Source: Achromobacter veterisilvae
GTDB lineage: Bacteria > Pseudomonadota > Gammaproteobacteria > Burkholderiales > Burkholderiaceae_B
Direction of reading: 5' to 3'
Assembly (NCBI RefSeq): GCF_900496975.1
Contig: NZ_UFQC01000010.1
Span: 62,001 to 126,000, forward strand
DNA length: 64,000 nucleotides
Below are positions 1-8,509 of this stretch, piece by piece. The stretch's first letter is position 1; every line of letters starts with the position of its first letter. Position numbers and translations under genes: made by a program. The notes beneath the pieces were generated by a model. It made no database searches and was not told the DNA's origin. It saw only the letters and a program-made list of their open reading frames with translations.

Positions 1-620
1 GGCTGCTGCCCAGGCTGATCGAGCGCACGAAGGCGCTGAAGGTGCTGGACGGCGAGAACCCGGCTGCCGAAATGGGCCCGATCGTGACCCGCGCCGCCCA
101 CGAGCGCATCAGCGGCTACATCGCCTTGGGCGAACAAGAGGGCGCGAAACTGCTGGTGGACGGCCGCGGCTTCCAGGGCGCCCAAGCCGGCGCGAACTGC
201 GGCGGCGGCTTCTGGCTGGGCGGCACCCTGTTCGACCACGTCACGCCCGACATGCGCATCTATAAGGAAGAAATCTTCGGCCCGGTGCTTGGCTGCGTGC
301 GCGTGAAAGACCTGAAGGAAGCGGTGGACCTCATCAACGCCCATGAATTCGGCAACGGCGTGGCCTGCTTCACGCGGGACGGCAACGTGGCGCGCGAGTT
401 CAGCCGGCGCATCCAGGTGGGCATGGTCGGCATCAACGTACCGATCCCGGTGCCGATGGCCTGGCACGGCTTCGGCGGCTGGAAGCGCAGTCTGTTTGGC
501 GATATGCATGCCTACGGCGAGGAAGGCGTGCGCTTCTACACCCGGCAGAAGTCGATCATGCAGCGCTGGCCCGAGAGCATCGGCAAAGGCGCCGAGTTCG
601 CGATGCCGACGGCGAAGTAG
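1..620 (+). CDS. mmsA: CoA-acylating methylmalonate-semialdehyde dehydrogenase, 3' fragment
   Basis: The last 205 codons of an aldehyde dehydrogenase whose start lies before the window; the open frame runs in from base 3 and ends with TAG at 618-620. The fragment matches the C-terminal half of MmsA/IolA enzymes, which convert methylmalonate or malonate semialdehyde plus CoA and NAD to propionyl- or acetyl-CoA in valine or myo-inositol breakdown. Visible family signatures are [10 protein letters not shown], the [11 protein letters not shown] turn, [12 protein letters not shown] and the terminal [19 protein letters not shown]. The catalytic Cys (GQRCMA region) would lie just upstream of base 1, so it cannot be checked. 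The gene converges on the TauE-like gene at 668. Confidence 0.9.
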   Translation, partial: LLPRLIERTKALKVLDGENPAAEMGPIVTRAAHERISGYIALGEQEGAKLLVDGRGFQGAQAGANCGGGFWLGGTLFDHVTPDMRIYKEEIFGPVLGCVRVKDLKEAVDLINAHEFGNGVACFTRDGNVAREFSRRIQVGMVGINVPIPVPMAWHGFGGWKRSLFGDMHAYGEEGVRFYTRQKSIMQRWPESIGKGAEFAMPTAK

Positions 621-658
621 ACCCGATCGCCTGGCGCGGCCCAACCGCGGCGCGCCGG

Positions 659-678
659 CGGCGTCTTTCACGACGCCG
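659..678. terminator. Hairpin at convergent mmsA/TauE 3' ends
   Basis: Perfect 7-bp stem CGGCGTC (659-665) / GACGCCG (672-678) with a 6-nt loop. The minus-strand stop codon at 668-670 lies in the loop. No clear T-tract follows on either strand, so a terminator role is inference from its position between two convergent genes. Confidence 0.35.
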
Positions 679-1420
679 AGATCCAGCCGCGGTAGAGGGC
701 GCCGGCGCCCGCGATGGCGAGCAGCACCAGAATGGCTCGTTTCAGCAAGCCGGGGGACACGAGAGTCCTGAGGCGCGACCCCGCATAAAGGCCGGCGAGC
801 GACACCGGAAGCAGGACCGCGGCGGCCGACAGGATGTCCGCTTGCCCGTAAAGTCCGGCCGCGCCGAAGGCCGCCGCCCGCAGGACCCCGCTCGACAGGA
901 TGACGACCGAGATCGTTGCGCGGAACTGGTCCAGCGCGTCGAGCCGGCGCGAAAGATAGATGGTGTAGATCGGCCCGCCGGTGCCGAACAGCGCGCTGAA
1001 AATTCCGCCGAAGACGCCGAATGGAAGCGCCCAGTATGCATGCAGCGGAACGCTCGTCTTGGCCGGCGAGCCTCGCAGCCCTCTGATGCACACGGCCAGC
1101 ACGAAACCGCCCAGAAGCATCAAGGGCCATCGGGCGCCCGCGTTGTGCAGCAACGTGACCCCCAGCCCGATGCCGAGCAGCAGCCAGGGAAAAAGCCGCT
1201 TGAGCTCGTCGAGCGAAACCCGCCGCCAGTTGCTGCCGCCCACCAGCGCGGTGCAGGCCAGGTCGAACAGGACGACGAGCGGCACGGCGAATTGCAAAGG
1301 CATGAACTGGACCAGAACCGGCACGGCCACCATGGCCGCGCCGAATCCCGTCATCCCGAAGACAGCGTAGGCGACGAAGATGACGGGAACGACAAAAGCG
1401 AGAGTTTCGACGGGCATCAT
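668..1420 (-). CDS. TauE/SafE-family membrane permease (anion/sulfite exporter type)
   Basis: 250 aa, almost wholly hydrophobic, about 7-8 membrane segments. The two halves show the TauE/SafE pattern: GMTGFGAAMVAVPVL near residues 23-37 and the related GGIFSALFGTGGPIYTIYL in the second half. The family exports sulfite, sulfoacetate or other organic anions. It is the last gene of the minus-strand run after the Bug-protein gene (67-nt gap), so it could move a carboxylate or sulfonate handled by this cluster; the substrate is unknown. ATG at 1420 is followed at once by a second ATG (1417), and neither has a good ribosome-binding site, so the start is approximate. Confidence 0.82.
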   Translation of the reverse strand: MMPVETLAFVVPVIFVAYAVFGMTGFGAAMVAVPVLVQFMPLQFAVPLVVLFDLACTALVGGSNWRRVSLDELKRLFPWLLLGIGLGVTLLHNAGARWPLMLLGGFVLAVCIRGLRGSPAKTSVPLHAYWALPFGVFGGIFSALFGTGGPIYTIYLSRRLDALDQFRATISVVILSSGVLRAAAFGAAGLYGQADILSAAAVLLPVSLAGLYAGSRLRTLVSPGLLKRAILVLLAIAGAGALYRGWISAS

Positions 1421-1487
1421 GCGGGCAGGATGGGCTTGAGGGACACGGAATGCAATGGGAGCCCCGGAAATGGCTGGGGCGGGGGGC

Positions 1488-2489
1488 TCAACTGGCGGTG
1501 ATCTTCTTCTTTTCCACCAGCGCCTTCCACTTGGCCGACTCCCGGGCGATCTCGTCTTTCAGCTCGGCCGGCGCCGCGATGGTCGCATACATGCCCTGGT
1601 CCGCCAGATAGCGCTTCATGTTCGGCTGTTCGACCGCTTCCCTGGCGTCGGCCAGGAGCCGATCGACCGAGGATCCAGGCGTTCCCGCCGGCGCCATCAG
1701 CGCGAACCAGCCGGTGAACTCGAACCCCGGCACGCCATCCTCCGCCGTGGTCGTCACGTCGGGAAGCAGCGGGGAGCGCTCCTTGCCCGTGACGGAGAGC
1801 GCCCGCAAGCGCCCGCCCTTGAGCAAAGGGGAAATGGCGTTGATGTTGCCCACGGCGACTTCGATGACGCCCGCCATGAGGTCCGTGTAGGCGGGGCCTT
1901 CACCCTTGTAGGGAACATGCATGAGTTCGATGCCGGCCGCATCGGTAAAGGCTTCGCCCGCCATATGAGTCTGGCTGCCCACGCCGGCGGACGAAAAACT
2001 GAGCTTCCCGGGCCGGGCCTTGGCGTATTCGATCAGTTCCCGGGTGTTTTTCACGGGAAGGCTGGCATTGACGGTGACGACCATGGGGCCGCTGGCAATC
2101 TTGCTGATGGGGCTGAAGTCGTCCAGCGAGTACGGCAGCTTGCTGTAGATGAATTGGTTGACGGTGAACATGCTGCCCGATGCGAGCAACAGCGTATAGC
2201 CATCCGCCGGAGAACCGGCGACGGCCTGCGCGCCCACGCTGCCGCCGGCGCCCGCGCGGTTCTCGACGATCACGCTCTGCTTCAGGCCCTTGCCCAGTTC
2301 AACCGCGAGCGCGCGGCCCAGTAGATCGGTGGCTCCGCCCGCCGAGAACGGAACGATCATCCGTATGGCCTTGTCCGACGGCCATTGCGCCCACGCTGGC
2401 CTCGCCAGAAATGGCGAAAGCGCCAGGCCGGCGCCCATGGCCTTGACGATGCGGCGGCGTGTAGTTGCGGATTGCGTTGTGTTTTTCAT
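1488..2489 (-). CDS. Bug-family (TTT) periplasmic solute-binding protein, Tat-type signal
   Basis: 333 aa from ATG 2489, which has GGAGACAGAGTC just upstream; an in-frame extension to 2567 lacks signal-peptide character. The N-terminus has a twin-arginine motif TRRRIVK, a hydrophobic stretch and an AWA cleavage site, pointing to Tat export. The mature part carries Bug signatures: KAIRMIVPFSAGGATD, the ENRAGAGG loop and the VPYKGEGPAYTDLMAG region. Bug proteins bind carboxylates such as citrate, glutamate, nicotinate or terephthalate for tripartite tricarboxylate transporters or for sensing. No TctA/TctB membrane gene lies in the window. It sits downstream of the LysR gene of the sdh-fumarase run, so a dicarboxylate ligand is plausible but inferred. 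Confidence 0.9.
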   Translation of the reverse strand: MKNTTQSATTRRRIVKAMGAGLALSPFLARPAWAQWPSDKAIRMIVPFSAGGATDLLGRALAVELGKGLKQSVIVENRAGAGGSVGAQAVAGSPADGYTLLLASGSMFTVNQFIYSKLPYSLDDFSPISKIASGPMVVTVNASLPVKNTRELIEYAKARPGKLSFSSAGVGSQTHMAGEAFTDAAGIELMHVPYKGEGPAYTDLMAGVIEVAVGNINAISPLLKGGRLRALSVTGKERSPLLPDVTTTAEDGVPGFEFTGWFALMAPAGTPGSSVDRLLADAREAVEQPNMKRYLADQGMYATIAAPAELKDEIARESAKWKALVEKKKITAS

Positions 2490-2629
2490 GACTCTGTCTC
2501 CTTCAGTTCGCGGGGCGGCGAGGCCTGCCGGGTTCCGCAGGCAGACGATTCGCCAGGCAACAACCATCCCTCGGGCCGAGAGGCCCGATTCCTTCGGTAA
2601 GGACTGCGGGGGTTCTTATTGGCGGACTA

Positions 2630-3532
2630 CTAGCCGGAGCCGGCCTTCTCCGTAGGCTCGCGCTGGCCGGCGCACACCGACTTCAACGCCTCAAGCAGCA
2701 ACTGCGAGAGGTGGGATCGCGGGTTTTCCTTCGGGGCCAGGATGCCCAGCCGCCGGGTGATGGTCGGCGAGCCGAACGGGATGACACGGATACCCGGCGG
2801 GAACTCGTTCCTGCCCCGCCTGGCCGGCACCACCGACGCGCCCAGGCCGTTGGCGACCATGGCGATGACCCCTTCGAGGTTGTCGATCTCCATGGTCGAG
2901 CGCACGGTTATCCGCCTGCGCACCATCTCTTCCTGCACGAGATGTCCCACCCGGGCCGAACGATTGAACCGGACATAAGGGGTTTGTTCCAGAATCTCCT
3001 GGTCGCTCGCGCCCTTCACCGAACGGTGCGCAATGACGACCAGTTCCTCCTCCACGAACGGCAGAAAATCGAGGCCCGACCTGGGCGCGTCGGGCTCGGT
3101 CACGATCGCCACGTCCAGTTGGCGGTGGTAGATGGCCCGTTCCAGGTCATGCGTCAGTCCCGTCGTGACATGGACTTCCAGGCCGTGCCCCTGTTTTTGC
3201 AGATGGCGCAGGGCGAGCGGCAGCACGCCCGATACACAGGTATGGACGCTGCCCAGCTTGAGCAATCCCGCCGACGTCCCTTTCTTGAGCGAGGCGCTCA
3301 TGCTCTCCCAGTGCGCGATCAGGTCGCGGGCCCGGTGCACCAGCGCAAGCCCCGTATCCGTCAGGATCGGCGGACGGCGGCTGCGGTCGAAGATCGTGAT
3401 GCCGAGTTCGTCCTCAAGCGCGCGAACCTGCATGCTCACCGCCGACAGCGACAGGCCGATCGTGTTGCCGGCCTCGGCGAAACTGCCATGGTCTGCAATC
3501 GCTATCAGCGTGTAGAGCGTCCGGATATCCAT
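2630..3532 (-). CDS. LysR-family transcriptional regulator
   Basis: 300 aa. Residues 1-60 form the winged helix-turn-helix (MDIRTLYTLIAIADHGSFAEAGNTIG, then SLSAVSMQVRALEDELG); the rest is a LysR effector-binding domain. It lies within the minus-strand catabolic run, 51 nt after the amidohydrolase and 140 nt before the Bug gene, rather than divergent from a target. It probably controls this operon in response to a carboxylate, but no operator stands out next to it. Confidence 0.9.
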   Translation of the reverse strand: MDIRTLYTLIAIADHGSFAEAGNTIGLSLSAVSMQVRALEDELGITIFDRSRRPPILTDTGLALVHRARDLIAHWESMSASLKKGTSAGLLKLGSVHTCVSGVLPLALRHLQKQGHGLEVHVTTGLTHDLERAIYHRQLDVAIVTEPDAPRSGLDFLPFVEEELVVIAHRSVKGASDQEILEQTPYVRFNRSARVGHLVQEEMVRRRITVRSTMEIDNLEGVIAMVANGLGASVVPARRGRNEFPPGIRVIPFGSPTITRRLGILAPKENPRSHLSQLLLEALKSVCAGQREPTEKAGSG

Positions 3533-3583
3533 GCAAGATACGTCCTCGTAGAGACCAGCGTTGAAAGGCGGGGGGACGAAGCG

Positions 3584-4417
3584 TTAGATGCCAAGCAGCC
3601 TTTGCGCGTTGCCGCCCATGACCTTCTTCAGGTTATCTTCCTTGATCGGCAGCTTCTCGAACCATTCCTTGTATCCCAGCACCGGGCAGAACGGGAAGGA
3701 GCTGGCGTAGAGCATCCGATCCGAGAGAAAACCGTCGGCCGCCTTCAGGTATTCCTCCCAGCCGGGCATGCGGGAGAAATACATGTCGGGAGCCAGCCAC
3801 AGGTTGGGCCGCCGGAAGCCCAGGTGCAGGATCTCGTTGACCCACGGCCATCCGCCGTGCGCCACCACGACGTTCAGGTCCGGGAAATCCGCAAGGACCC
3901 GGTCGGTCCGGATCGGATCCGAATAGCTCAGGTCCGGGCCCGCCGTGCCTCCGACCATCATGATCACCGGCACGCCGATGTCCTCGCAGTGACCGTAGAT
4001 CGGGTAGAGGCGCCGGTCGTCGGCATACATGGGTATCGGGTAGGAGCCGGGTTCGATGTTGATCAGCCTGAACCCGTCCTCGACCGCCTGGCTGATCGTC
4101 TGGCATGCCTTGCGCCGGTCGGTCGGGTCGATGGAGGCCGCCCCGATGAACCGGCCCGGGTGGCCGGCCACGATATTGCGGACGTCCTCGTTGGACACGC
4201 TTCCCAGCACCCCCGCCAATCGGCCCACGACCACGCCGCGATCGATCCTGGCGGCGTCCATCTCCTGGAGGAGCAGGTCCATCGACTGCCGCTGCGCGGC
4301 CGCGGAAGGCTCGAAGCCCACCGTCCGGGTAAATCCGTCGCGGCGCTCTCCCGCCGAGTACATCAGCGTATTCAGGAAGCCGCCCACGGGAGGCCTGAGG
4401 CGAAAATCGATGATCAT
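3584..4417 (-). CDS. Amidohydrolase-2 family protein with atypical metal-site residues
   Basis: 277 aa, TIM-barrel metal-dependent hydrolase family (PF04909), which includes lactonases and non-oxidative decarboxylases. The N-terminus reads MIIDFRLRPP where canonical members have a D-x-H-x-H metal site, and the late barrel motif is YASSFPF rather than the usual GSDxP. A conserved VVAHGGWPWV histidine is present. It may thus belong to a clade with a different or absent metal centre. It lies 50 nt after the hydratase beta subunit and so may act on the same carboxylate pathway, for example lactone opening or decarboxylation; the substrate is unknown. ATG at 4417. Confidence 0.82.
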   Translation of the reverse strand: MIIDFRLRPPVGGFLNTLMYSAGERRDGFTRTVGFEPSAAAQRQSMDLLLQEMDAARIDRGVVVGRLAGVLGSVSNEDVRNIVAGHPGRFIGAASIDPTDRRKACQTISQAVEDGFRLINIEPGSYPIPMYADDRRLYPIYGHCEDIGVPVIMMVGGTAGPDLSYSDPIRTDRVLADFPDLNVVVAHGGWPWVNEILHLGFRRPNLWLAPDMYFSRMPGWEEYLKAADGFLSDRMLYASSFPFCPVLGYKEWFEKLPIKEDNLKKVMGGNAQRLLGI

Positions 4418-4467
4418 TGCAGTGTCTCTATCCGAAAACTCGTTGCGGGGGCCGTGCAGTACCGCGC

Positions 4468-5148
4468 CTACATCACCTCGTCCTTGCGATTGTCCGTCTC
4501 GCCGTAGCGGTGCAGCGCGGGGGGCTTCAGCCCCGCATAGAGCTTCTCGATACCCGCGTTGATCGTTTCGGCGTGCTGCGCGAAGAGCGAGTTGCCGTCC
4601 AGGTCGCTTTCAACGATGAAAGGCCCGAAGTTTTCGACGTCGAACAGCCACATCGCCTGAGCGATGCCGAGTTCGTCCAGCCAATGTACCTCGCGCACGC
4701 GCTTGATGCCGCGGCCCAGCAACGCGCCCGTGCCATAGCCGACGGTCGTCAGGTAGATCGCGCCGCCCGGCGCCAGCACCTTCTTGTAGTCGTCGGCGGG
4801 CATGCCGCCCTTGCCGATCAGGATGCGGCAGTCTGTCCGTTCCAGCCATCGGGGAATCCACTTGGAGAACCGGAACGACGCGGTGGCGGTGACGGCGCCC
4901 ACGTTGTAGCCTCCGCGGCCGTCCGGCGCCGCGGCCGGCGAACAATGGAAGTTGACATTGCTGATGGACCGCAGATCCACCGGCAGTGGCAGACCTTCGT
5001 CCAGGACCTTCTTGTAGATGCCTTCGCGGGCCGTGTACACCACGCCATTGAGATAGACCGCCGAGCCGAGTTCGAGCTTGGCGATGTCCTCCCGCCTGGC
5101 CGGCAAGTCGAGGTGAAAGACCTTGATTCCGTCGTCGTTGCTTACCAT
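4468..5148 (-). CDS. Class I fumarase / tartrate-type hydratase, beta subunit
   Basis: 226 aa. It matches the C-terminal (swivel) half of iron-sulfur class I fumarases, L-tartrate dehydratase beta (TtdB) and mesaconases. Visible motifs: GSAVYLNGVVYTAREG near residue 30, the GPTT-type region altered to NFHCSPAAAP, GKGGM near the middle, and a VREVHWLDELG segment. ATG 5148 overlaps the TAA of the alpha subunit (5144-5142) by 7 nt, so translation is probably coupled. Together the two subunits would add or remove water at a fumarate-like double bond. A frame that appears to extend upstream to 5886 is only a shadow of the alpha gene. Confidence 0.87.
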   Translation of the reverse strand: MVSNDDGIKVFHLDLPARREDIAKLELGSAVYLNGVVYTAREGIYKKVLDEGLPLPVDLRSISNVNFHCSPAAAPDGRGGYNVGAVTATASFRFSKWIPRWLERTDCRILIGKGGMPADDYKKVLAPGGAIYLTTVGYGTGALLGRGIKRVREVHWLDELGIAQAMWLFDVENFGPFIVESDLDGNSLFAQHAETINAGIEKLYAGLKPPALHRYGETDNRKDEVM

Positions 5149-6077
5149 TCGACCGTCTCCCGGCGCATGTAGGGGGTGAACCACTGGGGATCGGTGCGGT
5201 ACTGGATTTCCCCGTCGGCATGAATCCTCGCGGTGGCGCGGCGCGAAGACAGGCAGAACGTGTGCAGGCTGATGGGCATTCCGCCGGTGTGGGTGTACCC
5301 GCATTCGATGTGGCAGTCGACCACCATGCCGGAGCCCACGAAACCCATCGCGCCCATGCCGATGGAGTTTCCCAGCGCCATCAGTTCCAGCTCCAGTTCC
5401 GCCACCTTGGGGTCGGGATTTCGGTCGCCCACCGTCCGCAGGCACGCGGCCTGCTTGCCCAGTTGCATACAGGTGTCCTTCGACCCGCCCAACCCGATGC
5501 CGACGATGGCCGGCTGACACGCCAGCCCGCGCTTGCCGAAGGCGATCAGCGTATCCAGCACGAAGCGCTTGATGCCGTCGATGCCGTCGCCGGGGAACAG
5601 CATCCGGTAATCGGTGCCGAACAGGCCGCCCTTGTGCACCGTCGTGATTTCTATCCAGTCGGCGTCGGGCTCGAAGGACCACTCGATCTCGGGCGCGTTG
5701 ATGCCGACGTTGTTGTTGTGGTCGGTGCGCCAGAGCGGATGCACGCGATTGGGCCGCAGCGGAATGGTGGCCGTCCCCTCGGCCGTCGCATGGCGCAGGG
5801 CGCGTTCCACCGCGACGAAGCCGGCGTCGACCGAGGCGTTGTTGCCTACCTTGACGTAGTACCGCGGAAGGCCGGTGTCGGCGCACATGGGGCGCCGGTC
5901 CTGGTCGGCGGCGTCCCAGTTGTCGACCATGGCATGGATGACAAAGCGCGGCAGCTTGCCGGTTTCCTTTTTCTGCAGCTCCTGGACGCCCTGCCTGTAG
6001 TCGGCAGGAATCTCGATCGCCGCGCGGCGCATGATCTCCAGCGCCGCCTCTTCAACTTTCTGGACAGGAATTCTCAT
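5142..6077 (-). CDS. Class I fumarase / tartrate-type hydratase, alpha subunit
   Basis: 311 aa, the iron-sulfur half of the two-subunit class I hydratases (fumarase, tartrate dehydratase TtdA, mesaconase). Cysteines suited to a [4Fe-4S] cluster occur in MCADTGLPRY, CHIECGYTHTGG and a mid-protein GGSKDTC motif. RPNRVHPLWRTDHNNNVG is the usual substrate-loop region. It follows the Sdh-like flavoprotein gene by 13 nt, so the operon pairs a succinate-type dehydrogenase with a fumarate-type hydratase. That fits succinate to malate, or equally methylsuccinate to mesaconate to citramalate; the sequence cannot decide. Confidence 0.9.
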   Translation of the reverse strand: MRIPVQKVEEAALEIMRRAAIEIPADYRQGVQELQKKETGKLPRFVIHAMVDNWDAADQDRRPMCADTGLPRYYVKVGNNASVDAGFVAVERALRHATAEGTATIPLRPNRVHPLWRTDHNNNVGINAPEIEWSFEPDADWIEITTVHKGGLFGTDYRMLFPGDGIDGIKRFVLDTLIAFGKRGLACQPAIVGIGLGGSKDTCMQLGKQAACLRTVGDRNPDPKVAELELELMALGNSIGMGAMGFVGSGMVVDCHIECGYTHTGGMPISLHTFCLSSRRATARIHADGEIQYRTDPQWFTPYMRRETVEW

Positions 6078-6090
6078 GGTTGGGGATGCC

Positions 6091-7830
6091 TCAGTTCTGG
6101 GGGGTTCCGGGCTCGCCTTCGATGAGCGATTCGCCGGGCTTTACGATGTCGAAAGAAACCGGAACCATCTCCAGCCGCACGTCGCCATCCTGCGCGCTCA
6201 CGCGCGTGTAATGGCTGGCGTGCAGATCCCCCGGTTCGGGGAAGTCCTCGCGGAAATGCGCTCCGCGGCTGTTCTCGCGCGCGAGCGCCGAGACCGTGAT
6301 GACTTTGGAGATATCGACCAGGCTTTCGAGATTGAGCCAGTCGTGCCAGGTGAGGTTGTAGCGCCGGTCGCCGTCCGCCACGCCGATGCCGCGCAAGGCG
6401 CCACGGTGTGCCGCCACGGCTTCCAGGCCGTGCTCCATCGCCTCGCGATGGCGCAGCACCCCGACGTCGTCCCACATCGTCTGGGCGAGCGCATCGCGCA
6501 GTTCGTGAATGCGCCCCGCCGGCCTGGAAAATGGAAACTCGGCGCGCTCGACCCCTTGCGCGATGACCCGGTTGTCCGGGTCGCGCCACTGCCCTTCCTT
6601 CGCGACATATGCGGCCATCGAGTCGCCGGCGATCCCGCCGAACACCGTGGAGTTGGCCACCCCGTTGCCGCCCAGCCGGTTGGCGCCGTGCACCCCGCCG
6701 CAGTCTTCGCCGGCCGCGAAAAGGCCAGGCGAGGCGGTCGAGCCGTCCACGTTGAACTCGACGCCGCCCATCAGGTAGTGGGCAGTCGGAACGACCTCGA
6801 CCTGGCCGCCGGCCAGATCGAATCCGCAGTCCTTGCAACGGTTGACCATGCCGGGGAAGGTCTTGGCCACCTTGTCGGGGCCCAGATGGCTCATCTGGAT
6901 GTAGACCCCGCCCATCGGCCCCGTGCGCCCGGCACGCATCTCGGCGTAGATGCCGCGGCTGACCACGTCGCGCGTGGCCCGTTCGCCGCGCTTGTCATAG
7001 TTGTTCATGAACCGCTCGCCGTTGCCGTTGAGCAGGTAGCCGCCGGCGCCGCGCAGCCCTTCTTCGAGCACCGTGCCCGTCATCCGGGTGTCCGGTCCGC
7101 CGAGCAGGCCGGTCGGATGGAACTGCACCATTTCCATGTCCCGCAGCTTCAGCCCGTAGCGCAGCGCCATGGCCAGGCCGTCGCAGGTCTTGTCGCCGGA
7201 AGGCGTGTGGTACCGGTACATCGTAGGGCCGGCGCCCGTGGCCAGAAGCACGGCCTTTGCCTGGATGAGCCGATAGGTGCCCGCCCGCATGTCGATGAAC
7301 AGGACGCCCGAGATGCCGGAACCGTCGGCCGCGGGAATCAGTTCGATGGCGCGGTGTTCCTCCAGTTCTTCGATGTCCAGCCCCCGCACCTGCTCCATCA
7401 GCCGATTGATGATTTCGATGCCCGTCAGATCGGCCTTGTGCACGGTGCGGTCGAAACTCTGGCCGGCGAACGCCTTGGAATGCAGCGAGCCATCGGGATT
7501 GCGGTCGAAGAAGCAGCCGATCTCGTTTTCCAGTTCGCGCACCCGTTCGACCGCGCCTTCGACCAGCCGCCATGCCAGATCCTGGCGCGGCAGCCATTTG
7601 CCGCCTTCGATGGTGTCCATGAAGTGGCGCTCCACCGAGTCGCCCGCGGCCAGCGCGACGTTGTAGCCGCCCTGGACCATGCGGGTACAGCCGCATTTGC
7701 CAAGCAGCCCCTTCACGGTCACGGTCACCTTCAGGGCGGGGTTCGCCTTCTTGGCATGCAGCGCCGCGAACAGGCCCGCGCCGCCGGTGCCCAGCACCAG
7801 GATGTCTGTCTTGTGAATATCGATCCGCAC
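6091..7830 (-). CDS. sdhA: Succinate dehydrogenase/fumarate reductase-type flavoprotein subunit
   Basis: 579 aa FAD protein. Rossmann motif GTGGAGLFAALHAKK at residues 14-28; active-site signatures QFHPTG (His238), EEGLRGAGG (Arg260), HYLMGG and GVHGANRLGGNG are present. Two departures from canonical SdhA: the covalent-FAD motif SHTVxAxGG reads GCTRMVQGG, putting Cys48 where the FAD-linking His should be, and the RGEGG active-site motif is RGAGG. FAD may be bound non-covalently or in another way, and the substrate may not be plain succinate. GTG start at 7830, 1 nt after the membrane-anchor gene, with GGAG about 9 nt upstream inside that gene. Confidence 0.88.
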   Translation of the reverse strand: MRIDIHKTDILVLGTGGAGLFAALHAKKANPALKVTVTVKGLLGKCGCTRMVQGGYNVALAAGDSVERHFMDTIEGGKWLPRQDLAWRLVEGAVERVRELENEIGCFFDRNPDGSLHSKAFAGQSFDRTVHKADLTGIEIINRLMEQVRGLDIEELEEHRAIELIPAADGSGISGVLFIDMRAGTYRLIQAKAVLLATGAGPTMYRYHTPSGDKTCDGLAMALRYGLKLRDMEMVQFHPTGLLGGPDTRMTGTVLEEGLRGAGGYLLNGNGERFMNNYDKRGERATRDVVSRGIYAEMRAGRTGPMGGVYIQMSHLGPDKVAKTFPGMVNRCKDCGFDLAGGQVEVVPTAHYLMGGVEFNVDGSTASPGLFAAGEDCGGVHGANRLGGNGVANSTVFGGIAGDSMAAYVAKEGQWRDPDNRVIAQGVERAEFPFSRPAGRIHELRDALAQTMWDDVGVLRHREAMEHGLEAVAAHRGALRGIGVADGDRRYNLTWHDWLNLESLVDISKVITVSALARENSRGAHFREDFPEPGDLHASHYTRVSAQDGDVRLEMVPVSFDIVKPGESLIEGEPGTPQN

Positions 7831-7831
7831 G

Positions 7832-8176
7832 TCAGATCACTCCAGAGATGAACACCAGGCCCGTCGCCATCGAGACCGCAAAGCCCCACCCGATCCAGGC
7901 GATGCGCGCGTCCCGCGTCGAATTCCAGGGCAGAAGCTCGAGCGCGAGAAGGCGCAGCCCGAAGAACATGTGGAGGGTGAGCAGCAGCACCAGCCCCCAT
8001 TCGCCGACCTTCATCGCCGGCATCTCGGCAAGCTTCAAGAACCCGTCAAGCCGCGCTTCGTCCAGCGCCATGGCCAACACGTAGAAGTGGGCGGGCAGGA
8101 ACAAGGCCAGCGCAAGGCCCGAGAGGCGATGCCCCAGAAAGGCCCAGTAGGCCCGGTGGTTGCGGGCTGACTTCAT
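7832..8176 (-). CDS. sdhD: Succinate dehydrogenase-type membrane anchor, second subunit
   Basis: 114 aa with three membrane helices; HRLSGLALALFLPAHFYVL opens helix 1 and LTLHMFFGLRLL gives a second helix His, as in haem-b/quinone-binding SdhC/D anchors. The ATG at 8176 overlaps the TGA of the preceding anchor gene (ATGA), implying translational coupling. It would hold the Sdh-like catalytic subunits at the inner membrane and pass electrons to quinone. Whether it is functionally SdhC or SdhD cannot be settled from this order. Confidence 0.78.
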   Translation of the reverse strand: MKSARNHRAYWAFLGHRLSGLALALFLPAHFYVLAMALDEARLDGFLKLAEMPAMKVGEWGLVLLLTLHMFFGLRLLALELLPWNSTRDARIAWIGWGFAVSMATGLVFISGVI

Positions 8177-8508
8177 TGCGCGAGCCCTCCCACGGCCGCG
8201 ACCGCGCGCAGGCCCAGAACGAGCAGGCCCGCGCCGAACGCCAGCCCAACGGCGGACGCCGGCTTGCGGCCGATCCGGAGCCATTCGATCAGGATGTTGC
8301 GGACGCCGATAGGAACGTGGATCGACACGCTCGCCACGAACAGGCCGTAGAAAGCGATCCAGAACCAGTTCCCCTGGGTGCGCGAGAGAATTTCCCCCGC
8401 GGTCAGGCCGCCGCGGACCGCATAGATGATGAGTCCGACGTGCACGAAGACGAAGGGCGCCATGACCACCGCCGTGAGGCGCTGGAACGCAAAGAGGCGG
8501 GCTTCCAT
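8173..8508 (-). CDS. sdhC: Succinate dehydrogenase-type cytochrome b / membrane anchor, first subunit
   Basis: 111 aa, three predicted membrane helices, with helix histidines at FVFVHVGLII and SVSIHVPIGVR suited to haem-b ligation. It begins 1 nt after the iron-sulfur subunit stop and overlaps the next anchor gene by 4 nt, so all four subunits form one tight operon. The gene order here is Fe-S subunit, two anchors, flavoprotein, unlike the usual sdhCDAB order, which supports an accessory rather than housekeeping complex. Confidence 0.78.
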   Translation of the reverse strand: MEARLFAFQRLTAVVMAPFVFVHVGLIIYAVRGGLTAGEILSRTQGNWFWIAFYGLFVASVSIHVPIGVRNILIEWLRIGRKPASAVGLAFGAGLLVLGLRAVAAVGGLAQ

Positions 8509-8509
8509 T

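Noticed and set aside
4468-5886. Apparent 472-codon fusion covering the hydratase beta subunit and an upstream extension
   Set aside because: The upstream half is an out-of-frame reading of the alpha subunit. ATG 5148 with a 7-nt overlap explains the beta subunit; no frameshift is needed.
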